From Bacteroidaceae bacterium (GTDB lineage: Bacteria > Bacteroidota > Bacteroidia > Bacteroidales > Bacteroidaceae): a stretch of DNA of 5,810 nucleotides. Below the pieces are notes generated by a model, which had not been told where the DNA came from, searched no databases, and saw only the letters and a list, made by a program, of their open reading frames with translations. The position numbers and the translations under genes were made by a program. This document shows positions 1 to 4,494 of this stretch, in pieces; positions within the stretch are counted from its first letter, which is position 1; the number at the start of each line of letters is the position of its first letter. The stretch spans positions 1 to 5,810 of the forward strand of contig JAGCWG010000373.1 in assembly GCA_017961965.1 (NCBI GenBank), given 5' to 3'.

Positions 1-25
1 TAAAACTTAACAACTAAAAAGAAAA

Positions 26-442
26 ATGAATAAATCAATTGCATTCGCTTTCTGTTTTGTATTGTCTCTTGGCTTTGAGATGAAAGCTTCAAATGTGACT
101 CCTCTGGTGCCAGAGCGAAATGACTCTGTTGTTGTTTACGTTGACAAAAAGCCCGTTTTTTCTAAAGGTGGTGATGAGGGACTCATGGAATATATACAAA
201 ATAATTTGGTGTATCCATCAAGAGCGCAGAGAAAGAATATTCATGGTAGGGTTCTTGTTTCCTTTGTTATAAAAGCAGACGGAACCGTGTCGGACATAAA
301 TGTTGATCGTAGTGTTCATCCTTTGTTAGATGCTGAGGCTGTCAAGTTGGTAAAGAAAATGCCAAAGTGGATTCCTGGAGAAAAGGATGGTAAAGCGGTA
401 GATACAAAATACGTTTTACCTTTTACTTTCAGGTTGAATTAA
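26..442 (+). CDS. Exported single-domain TonB C-terminal protein (energy transducer TonB family)
   Basis: A 138-residue protein with a hydrophobic N-terminal segment after a Lys (residues 3-17), read as a signal peptide probably cleaved near residues 21-22. The rest is one TonB C-terminal domain, about residues 44-138. Its family signs are the YP pair (63-64) after a helix, a GRVLVSFVIKADGTVSDINV strand pair (74-93), a conserved-type helix with DAEAVKLVKKMPKW (102-115), and a final strand ending PFTFRL. Full TonB proteins carry an N-terminal anchor and a long Pro-rich linker to reach outer-membrane receptors from ExbBD. Both are missing, so this is a stand-alone periplasmic form, common in Bacteroidetes and of unknown specific role. 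The ATG at 26 follows an A-rich leader without a Shine-Dalgarno. A hairpin at 467-506 separates it from argR, so it is probably not in the arginine operon. Confidence 0.85.
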   Translation: MNKSIAFAFCFVLSLGFEMKASNVTPLVPERNDSVVVYVDKKPVFSKGGDEGLMEYIQNNLVYPSRAQRKNIHGRVLVSFVIKADGTVSDINVDRSVHPLLDAEAVKLVKKMPKWIPGEKDGKAVDTKYVLPFTFRLN

Positions 443-466
443 AAGAATTTGAATTTAGATATTGGA

Positions 467-506
467 ATAAAGGCTGTAGTGGGTGTGTTCTCATTGCAGT
501 CTTTGT
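467..506 (+). terminator. G-U rich hairpin after the TonB-domain gene, probable terminator
   Basis: In the + strand RNA, bases 469-483 pair with 490-504 at all 15 positions, four of them G-U, around a 6-base loop (484-489). One more wobble and one A-U pair extend the stem to 467/506. A short T-rich stretch (TTTTAT, 508-513) follows. The G-U pairs become C-A mismatches in the opposite strand, so the fold is specific to rightward transcription. This fits the end of the upstream transcript, although the T-run is weak. Confidence 0.5.
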
Positions 507-521
507 GTTTTATAACATATA

Positions 522-591
522 ATTATGTATTATTTATGCATAATGTACGCAAATTTGTATGTATATGCATAATTTTATGCAAAAATATGCA
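522..591. promoter_or_regulatory. Putative ArgR operator: cluster of TATGYA half-sites
   Basis: Four copies of TATGCA (535-540, 564-569, 576-581, 586-591) and two of TATGTA (524-529, 558-563) lie just upstream of the argR -7 box. They form two symmetric sites. One is 522-544, with 9 of 11 arm positions matching around base 533. The other is 566-581, TGCATAATTTTATGCA, a palindrome except at its centre. Adjacent half-sites are mostly 10-12 bases apart, about one helical turn. ArgR hexamers are known to bind paired A+T-rich boxes of about 18 bp. The half-site differs from the E. coli TGAAT, so assigning these to ArgR is inferred from position and symmetry. Confidence 0.6.
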
Positions 592-611
592 CGTTGTATT
601 GTGAATATTCG

Positions 612-619
612 TAACTTTG
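612..619 (+). promoter_or_regulatory. argR operon promoter, Bacteroidetes -7 box TAACTTTG
   Basis: TAACTTTG matches the Bacteroidetes sigma-factor -7 consensus TAnnTTTG exactly. The -33 element is poor: TATG at 586-589 is the closest at roughly the right distance, and it overlaps the last putative ArgR half-site. Transcription should start near 626, giving a leader of about 20 bases before the argR ATG at 648. The overlap with half-sites suggests autoregulated repression. Confidence 0.65.
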
Positions 620-647
620 CACTCGGAATTTGAATAAATATGCAACT

Positions 648-1133
648 ATGACTGCAAGACAATCGAGACTTGACATAATAAAGGCAATAATTCAGGAGCA
701 GGAGATAGGTAGTCAGGACGAACTGCTTGCCGTACTTGCAAGGAGAGGACTGACGCTTACGCAAGCAACCTTGTCGAGAGACCTCAAACTGTTGAGAGTG
801 GTGAAGGGCAACAGTCTCAAGGGCAAGCCTGTGTATATGCTTCCAGACAATCCTTATTACCAGAGGGTGAGGGAGCATAGAGAGGTTGGTACTGCTGTGC
901 AGAACGGATTCATGAGGATAAGGTACACGGGCAACCTTGCTGTGATAAAGACACGTCCAGGTTATGCGAGTGGTCTTGCATCGGACATTGATAATGCCAA
1001 CTTTGAAGAAGTAATCGGAACGATTGCGGGCGACGATACCATCATGATGGCATTGGAAGAAGGATTTAACAAAGAAATATTAGAAGCTAATTTAAGGACA
1101 ATAATTCCTGTATATCCAGGAAGCAGAATGTAA
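648..1133 (+). CDS. argR: Arginine repressor ArgR
   Basis: A 161-residue transcriptional regulator that binds DNA as a hexamer with L-arginine as co-repressor. The N-terminal winged helix (about residues 1-70) carries the recognition-helix signature TQATLSRDLKLL (38-49), with the Ser-Arg pair at 43-44. The C-terminal oligomerisation and arginine-binding domain holds KTRPGYASGLASDID (101-115) and the hallmark GTIAGDDT (124-131), whose paired aspartates (129-130) contact arginine in E. coli ArgR. Length is close to the family norm of about 150-157. I chose ATG 648. An in-frame TTG at 630 would add six residues, but it lies almost at the predicted transcription start. The gene leads the cluster, only 8 bases before the acyltransferase, and has likely operator sites upstream, so it probably represses itself and the downstream arg genes. 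Confidence 0.96.
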   Translation: MTARQSRLDIIKAIIQEQEIGSQDELLAVLARRGLTLTQATLSRDLKLLRVVKGNSLKGKPVYMLPDNPYYQRVREHREVGTAVQNGFMRIRYTGNLAVIKTRPGYASGLASDIDNANFEEVIGTIAGDDTIMMALEEGFNKEILEANLRTIIPVYPGSRM

Positions 1134-1141
1134 AATAAAAG

Positions 1142-1777
1142 ATGACATACGAAGACGGAATAAATGTTATCGTTGCCGATGCAAGTCACGAGAAATACGT
1201 GGACTTGATTCTCGACACAATTCGCATAGCAGCAAAGAAGCGTGGAACGGGTATTGCCGAACGAACTCACGAGTATGTTGCTACTAAGATGAAGGAGGGC
1301 AAGGCTGTTCTTGCACTTGACCCTAACCAACAGACAGAGCTTGGCGACAAGTTCGTAGGATTCAGTTACATTGAGACTTGGGGCAACAAGCAGTATGTGA
1401 CTACTTCAGGTCTTATCGTTCATCCTGATTATCTTGGCAGGGGAATTGCCAAGCGCATCAAGGATCACACGTTCACACTTGCACGTGTACGCTGGCCACA
1501 GGCTAAGATATTCTCTCTCACAAGCGGTGATGCTGTGATGAAGATGAACACTTCATTGGGTTATGTTCCTGTAAGCTTCAACCAGTTGACTGATGATGAC
1601 TCCTTCTGGCGTGGTTGCCAGGGATGTGTCAACTATCCTATTCTTGAGATGAAGCAGCGTAAGTTCTGTATCTGTACAGGTATGCTCTACGATCCAGAGA
1701 AGCACAAGGGCGAGCCAACACCTGTGGAGATTTTCCAGGAGGTGATGAAGGACATGGTGAAGAGGGGACACGTATAA
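1142..1777 (+). CDS. GNAT-family acyltransferase, probable N-acylglutamate synthase of arginine biosynthesis
   Basis: A 211-residue protein with a GNAT acyl-CoA binding core: a strand ending SGLIVHP (89-95), then YLGRGIAKRI (97-106), which is motif A with Leu 98 where Arg or Gln is usual, and a motif B-like NTSLGYVPV (136-144). It probably transfers an acyl group from acyl-CoA to glutamate, the first committed step of the pathway. No classical argA or argJ is present in the window, and this gene sits 8 bases after argR. To my knowledge, genetic work on the equivalent Bacteroides thetaiotaomicron gene assigned it this role, probably with succinyl-CoA; the match here is by position and family, not by alignment. 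The C-terminal extension has four cysteines, C159-x2-C162 and C176-x-C178, which could bind a metal. The next gene is 188 bases away, across a repeat-rich gap. Confidence 0.85.
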   Translation: MTYEDGINVIVADASHEKYVDLILDTIRIAAKKRGTGIAERTHEYVATKMKEGKAVLALDPNQQTELGDKFVGFSYIETWGNKQYVTTSGLIVHPDYLGRGIAKRIKDHTFTLARVRWPQAKIFSLTSGDAVMKMNTSLGYVPVSFNQLTDDDSFWRGCQGCVNYPILEMKQRKFCICTGMLYDPEKHKGEPTPVEIFQEVMKDMVKRGHV

Positions 1778-1780
1778 AAT

Positions 1781-1815
1781 GAAGAATGAAGAATGAAGAG
1801 TGAAGAATGAAGAAT
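1781..1815. repeat. Five tandem heptamers GAAGAAT, left arm of an inverted repeat
   Basis: Units at 1781, 1788, 1795 (GAAGAGT), 1802 and 1809 start four bases after the acyltransferase stop codon. They are the reverse complement of the heptamers at 1926-1939. Bases 1802-1816 and 1925-1939 pair perfectly over 15 bp. The pairing extends imperfectly to 1784/1957, with 29 of 33 positions pairing, two of them G-U. Confidence 0.9.
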
Positions 1816-1860
1816 TTGATTGACTCCAATCTTCGTTTGCGTTCTTCAAGAGATAATTAA
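1807..1860 (+). CDS. Possible 17-residue leader peptide with three arginines (speculative)
   Basis: ATG at 1807 opens MKNLIDSNLRLRSSRDN and stops at TAA 1858-1860. Arg is at residues 10, 12 and 15, a high share for 17 residues, in the gap directly before argG. The start overlaps, as ATGA, the stop of a five-codon frame that begins at 1793. That frame in turn overlaps the stop of another five-codon frame beginning at 1779. The overlaps follow arithmetically from the 7-base repeat (18-base frames spaced 14 apart), so they may mean nothing. An arginine-sensing attenuation peptide is the attractive reading. There is no direct evidence of translation. Confidence 0.25.
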   Translation: MKNLIDSNLRLRSSRDN

Positions 1861-1925
1861 GGAATAAAAATAAAACACAATACTGAATGAATAATTGAAT
1901 TGTGAAGGATATGTGCCGAATGGCA

Positions 1926-1960
1926 ATTCTTCATTCTTCATTCAACATTCAACATTTATT
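1926..1960. repeat. Heptamers ATTCTTC x2, ATTCAAC x2, right arm before argG
   Basis: Units lie at 1926, 1933, 1940 and 1947, with a degenerate fifth (ATTTATT, 1954-1960). The array is complementary to the GAAGAAT array at 1781-1815 and ends five bases before the argG start codon. A folded transcript would hold a 108-base loop (1817-1924) and place the base of the stem about eight bases before the ATG. Confidence 0.85.
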
Positions 1961-1965
1961 AAAGT

Positions 1966-3171
1966 ATGGCAGAAAAGAAGAAAGTTGTCGTTGCTTTCAG
2001 CGGCGGTCTTGATACTTCATACACAGTGATGTATCTTGCTAAGGAGAAGGGTTATGAGGTCTATGCAGCATGTGCTAATACAGGTGGTTTCTCACCAGAG
2101 CAGCTCAAGACTAATGAGGAAAACGCTTACAAGCTTGGTGCAACCAAGTATGTAACTCTCGACGTTACTCAGGAGTACTATGCAAAGTCACTCAAGTACA
2201 TGGTGTTTGGTAATGTTCTCCGCAACAACTGTTATCCTATCTCTGTTAGTTCAGAGCGTATTTTCCAAGCTCTCGCTATTGCTCGCTATGCAAAGGAGAT
2301 TGGTGCAAGTGCCATTGCTCATGGTTCAACAGGTGCAGGTAACGACCAGATTCGTTTCGACATGACATTCCTCGTTATGGCTCCGGGTGTTGAAATCATC
2401 ACTCTTACTCGTGATGGCAACCTCAGCCGTCAGGAAGAAATTGACTATCTTAATGCCAACGGCTTTGCAGCTGACTTCACTAAGCTCAAGTATTCATATA
2501 ATGTAGGAATCTGGGGAACATCAATCTGTGGTGGTGAGATTCTCGACTCTACACAGGGACTTCCAGAGACAGCATACCTCAAGCACGTGACAAAGCAGGG
2601 ACCTGAAATCCTGAAGCTCGGCTTCGAGAAGGGTGAGCTTTGCTCTGTCAACGGCAAGAAGTACGATGATAAGATTAAGGCAATTCAGGCAGTGGAGGAG
2701 ATTGGTGCTGCTTATGGTATCGGTCGTGGCTGCCACGTGGGTGACAATATCATCGGTATCAAGGGACGTGTAGGTTTTGAGGCTGCAGCTCCAATGCTTA
2801 TCATCGGTGCTCACCGTTTCCTTGAGAAATATACACTCTCTAAGTGGCAGCAGTATTGGAAGGATCAGGTTGCCAACTGGTACGGTATGTTCCTCCACGA
2901 GTCACAGTACCTTGAGCCAGTCATGGCAGACATCGAGGCAATGCTTCTCAGTTCACAGCGTAACGTGACAGGTGAGGTAACACTCGAACTCCGTCCTCTC
3001 TGTTTCCAGACAGTAGGTGTTGATTCACCTAACGACCTTGTCAAGAACAAGCTCGGCGAGTATGGTGAGACTGCCAAGGCTTGGTCATCTGAGGATGCCA
3101 AGGGCTTCATCAAGGTAACAAGCACAGCACTCCGTGCTTACTACCTCGCACATCCAGACGAAGAGCGCTAA
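1966..3171 (+). CDS. argG: Argininosuccinate synthase
   Basis: A 401-residue cytosolic enzyme that joins citrulline and aspartate with ATP to give argininosuccinate, AMP and pyrophosphate. The N-terminal ATP-pyrophosphatase loop SGGLDTS is at residues 12-18. The citrulline/aspartate site region HGSTGAGNDQIRFD (119-132) corresponds to the HGxTGKGNDQxRFE found in many ArgG proteins, with Ala replacing the Lys. GTSICGGEILD follows further on, differing from the WGRSIEGG form of the common type and marking a divergent subgroup that I associate with Bacteroidetes. Full length and intact. ATG 1966 places the ATP loop at the usual distance from the N-terminus, and no alternative is needed. The gene begins just after an inverted heptamer repeat, and its stop codon lies in a perfect hairpin (3168-3191). 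Confidence 0.98.
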   Translation: MAEKKKVVVAFSGGLDTSYTVMYLAKEKGYEVYAACANTGGFSPEQLKTNEENAYKLGATKYVTLDVTQEYYAKSLKYMVFGNVLRNNCYPISVSSERIFQALAIARYAKEIGASAIAHGSTGAGNDQIRFDMTFLVMAPGVEIITLTRDGNLSRQEEIDYLNANGFAADFTKLKYSYNVGIWGTSICGGEILDSTQGLPETAYLKHVTKQGPEILKLGFEKGELCSVNGKKYDDKIKAIQAVEEIGAAYGIGRGCHVGDNIIGIKGRVGFEAAAPMLIIGAHRFLEKYTLSKWQQYWKDQVANWYGMFLHESQYLEPVMADIEAMLLSSQRNVTGEVTLELRPLCFQTVGVDSPNDLVKNKLGEYGETAKAWSSEDAKGFIKVTSTALRAYYLAHPDEER

Positions 3172-3191
3172 ACGCATAAAAATGCGTTTAG
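3168..3191 (+). other. Perfect 10-bp hairpin embedding the argG stop codon
   Basis: CTAAACGCAT (3168-3177), loop AAAA (3178-3181), ATGCGTTTAG (3182-3191). The TAA stop (3169-3171) is in the 5' arm. No T-run follows; the next sequence is an AGTTAAA heptamer array, so this is not a standard intrinsic terminator. It has a counterpart at the argC stop. It may set an mRNA 3' boundary or protect against exonucleases. Confidence 0.75.
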
Positions 3192-3226
3192 AGTTAAGAG
3201 TTAAAAATTAAAAGTTAAAAGTTGAG
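3192..3226. repeat. Five tandem AGTTAAA-type heptamers after argG
   Basis: Units are AGTTAAG, AGTTAAA, AATTAAA, AGTTAAA and AGTTGAG. The block 3188-3227 is repeated after argC with one mismatch over about 40 bases (G3198 versus A4362). The order of the unit variants is the same in both arrays, which suggests duplication or homogenisation rather than independent drift. Confidence 0.9.
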
Positions 3227-3234
3227 TGGTGGAG

Positions 3235-3316
3235 TTTTGAGTTTTTAGTTATTGCGGAAACGCGACACCCGTGAAAACTAAAGAACTTAAAAACTTACAA
3301 ACTCAAAAACTCAAAA
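3235..3316 (+). other. Inverted repeat enclosing the argC leader
   Basis: TTTTGAGTTTTT (3235-3246) pairs perfectly with AAAAACTCAAAA (3305-3316). AGTT (3247-3250) then pairs with AACT (3300-3303) across one bulged C. The stem of about 16 bp encloses 49 bases, and its 3' arm ends three bases before the argC ATG. The loop holds a tiny GCG-GAAA-CGC hairpin (3254-3263) with a GNRA-type tetraloop. Confidence 0.6.
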
Positions 3317-3320
3317 TAAT
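3273..3320. repeat. Tandem 8-base repeats (consensus AAAAACTY) running into the argC start
   Basis: Successive octamers start at 3273, 3281, 3289, 3297 and 3305 (GAAAACTA, AAGAACTT, AAAAACTT, ACAAACTC, AAAAACTC), then a degenerate AAAATAAT that includes the first two bases of the argC ATG. A similar octamer tract precedes argD. The A-rich composition could also help ribosome loading, as Bacteroidetes genes largely lack Shine-Dalgarno sequences. Confidence 0.8.
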
Positions 3321-4335
3321 GGTTAAAACTGGAATTTTAGGTGCTGCTGGTTACACAGGAGGAGAGTTGATACGTCTCTTGCTTAATCATCCTGAGGTGG
3401 AGATTGCGTTTGCCAACTCTGAGTCGAATGCAGGCAATAAGGTATATGATGTTCATGAAGGACTCGTTGGCGACACAGAGCTGGAGTTCACGAGTGAGAT
3501 GCCTTTTGATAAGGTTGATGTCGTGTTCTTCTGTTTCGGACATGGCAAGAGTGAGGCGTTCCTCAAGGAACACACGATTCCGCAGAATGTGAAGATAATC
3601 GACCTTGCACAGGACTTCCGTATCAAGGGTGACCATGACTATGTGTATGGTCTTCCTGAGATTCATCGTGACGAGATAGCCATGTGTCAGCATCTTGCCA
3701 ATCCGGGTTGCTTTGCTACTTGTATTCAGGAGGGACTCCTTCCACTTGCTAAGGCAGGACTTCTCACTCACGACATAGCAGTCAATGCAATAACAGGTAG
3801 TACTGGAGCTGGTCAGAAGCCAGGAGCAACGACTCACTTCTCTTGGCGTAACAATAACTTCTCTGTGTATAAGTTGTTCAATCACCAGCATCTGCATGAG
3901 ATATGTCAGACACTCAATGAGCTTCGCCCAGCGTCAGCTCCACGAGCTATTGACACACTCAACGAAGGATTTGAAGGTGACGGCATAACAGTCGATTTCA
4001 TTCCTTACCGTGGTGACTTTGCCCGTGGTATCTTCTGTACAGAGGTTGTCACACTTGACGAGCCAAAGACGGCAGAGGAGATTGCACAGCTGTACAAGGA
4101 TTTCTTCAAGGATGCTGCCTTTACTCATTATTCTGACTCTGCCCTCGACCTCAAGCAGGTGGTGAATACCAACAAGGCACTCGTTCACACAGAGGTCTTC
4201 GGTCGCAAGTTTGTCGTGACAAGTATCATCGACAATCTCCTAAAGGGTGCAGTAGGTCAAGCGGTACAGAACATGAACATCATGTTCGGCTTGGACGAGA
4301 AGGCAGGACTTAACCTTAAGGCAAGCGCATTCTAA
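3319..4335 (+). CDS. argC: N-acetyl- (or N-succinyl-) gamma-glutamyl-phosphate reductase
   Basis: A 338-residue cytosolic enzyme that reduces N-acyl-glutamyl 5-phosphate with NADPH to the N-acyl-glutamate semialdehyde. The Rossmann dinucleotide loop is GAAGYTGGEL (8-17). The catalytic cysteine is C131 in NPGC (128-131). STGAGQKPG (161-169) corresponds to the family's SGAGR segment, and the histidine cluster NHQHLHE (188-194) supplies the catalytic base region. Length fits the family. I chose ATG 3319. The frame stays open upstream to a GTG at 3271, but those codons only translate the octamer repeat and would push the nucleotide loop away from the N-terminus. In Bacteroides the pathway runs on succinylated intermediates, so the true acyl group here may be succinyl. 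Its stop codon lies in a perfect hairpin, like that of argG. Confidence 0.97.
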   Translation: MVKTGILGAAGYTGGELIRLLLNHPEVEIAFANSESNAGNKVYDVHEGLVGDTELEFTSEMPFDKVDVVFFCFGHGKSEAFLKEHTIPQNVKIIDLAQDFRIKGDHDYVYGLPEIHRDEIAMCQHLANPGCFATCIQEGLLPLAKAGLLTHDIAVNAITGSTGAGQKPGATTHFSWRNNNFSVYKLFNHQHLHEICQTLNELRPASAPRAIDTLNEGFEGDGITVDFIPYRGDFARGIFCTEVVTLDEPKTAEEIAQLYKDFFKDAAFTHYSDSALDLKQVVNTNKALVHTEVFGRKFVVTSIIDNLLKGAVGQAVQNMNIMFGLDEKAGLNLKASAF

Positions 4336-4355
4336 CAACGCTGGTGCGTTGTTAG
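4332..4355 (+). other. Perfect 10-bp hairpin embedding the argC stop codon
   Basis: CTAACAACGC (4332-4341), loop TGGT (4342-4345), GCGTTGTTAG (4346-4355), with the TAA stop at 4333-4335 in the 5' arm. Compared with the argG hairpin, the outer CTAA/TTAG and the stem length are kept, while inner stem bases and the loop differ with pairing preserved. No T-run follows. Confidence 0.75.
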
Positions 4356-4390
4356 AGTTAAAAGTTAAAAATTAAAAGTTAAAAGTTGAG
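4356..4390. repeat. Five tandem AGTTAAA-type heptamers after argC
   Basis: Units are AGTTAAA, AGTTAAA, AATTAAA, AGTTAAA and AGTTGAG, the same variants in the same order as after argG (3192-3226). The similarity continues less exactly through a GAGTTTTTT-AGTTGTTG stretch (to about 4420) that matches 3232-3253. Confidence 0.9.
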
Positions 4391-4395
4391 TTGGT

Positions 4396-4487
4396 AAGTT
4401 TGTGAGTTTTTTAGTTGTTGTGAATAAGGTACAACAGTATGGTCGCAAAAACATAAAAACTTATAAACTTACAAACTTAAAAACTCA
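4396..4487 (+). other. Inverted repeat with two competing pairings around the argD leader
   Basis: TGAGTTTTT (4403-4411) can pair with AAAAACTCA (4479-4487). Past one mismatch, AGTT (4413-4416) pairs with AACT (4474-4477). Alternatively AAGTTTGTGAG (4396-4406) pairs with CTTACAAACTT (4468-4478) over 11 bp including one G-U. The two share bases and exclude each other. Low sequence complexity makes some chance pairing likely. Confidence 0.45.
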
Positions 4488-4492
4488 AAATA
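4445..4492. repeat. Tandem 8-base repeats (consensus TTAAAAAC) before argD
   Basis: Octamers start at 4445, 4453, 4461, 4469 and 4477 (GCAAAAAC, ATAAAAAC, TTATAAAC, TTACAAAC, TTAAAAAC), then TCAAAATA, which ends two bases before the argD ATG. This is the same unit as before argC in a shifted register. Confidence 0.8.
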
Positions 4493-4494
4493 TC

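Noticed and set aside
630..647. TTG at 630 as the argR start
   Set aside because: It lies only a few bases from the expected transcription start set by the -7 box at 612-619. ATG 648 gives a length closer to known ArgR proteins.
534..878. Open frames on the minus strand across the window
   Set aside because: They overlap well-identified + strand genes, lack recognisable domains, and look like shadows of codon bias.
1832..1839. TTCGTTTG as a promoter box before argG
   Set aside because: The second base is T instead of the conserved A, and no spaced -33 element is present.
1876..1904. CACAAT/ATTGTG hairpin and nearby TGAAT words as an ARG box before argG
   Set aside because: The stem is only 6 bp with a long loop, and the TGAAT words are not symmetric or paired at ArgR spacing. 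The TATGCA half-site seen at argR is absent.
1781..1960. The inverted heptamer region as a MITE or insertion-sequence remnant
   Set aside because: No target-site duplication flanks it, the ends are simple tandem units, and similar arrangements occur in the other two gaps with different sequence.
3271..3318. GTG at 3271 as an extended argC start
   Set aside because: The extra 16 codons merely translate the A-rich octamer repeat. ATG 3319 places the nucleotide-binding loop at the family position.
3192..3320. Tandem repeats as a CRISPR array
   Set aside because: Units are 7-8 bases with no spacers, and no cas gene is present.
4395..4402. TAAGTTTG as an internal -7 promoter box before argD
   Set aside because: It matches TAnnTTTG, but no -33-like TTTG lies 19-21 bases upstream, and the match arises inside a low-complexity repeat.
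4402..4494. GTG at 4402 as an extended argD start
   Set aside because: The frame is open only because the repeat-rich spacer lacks stops, and the added 31 residues resemble no aminotransferase N-terminus.
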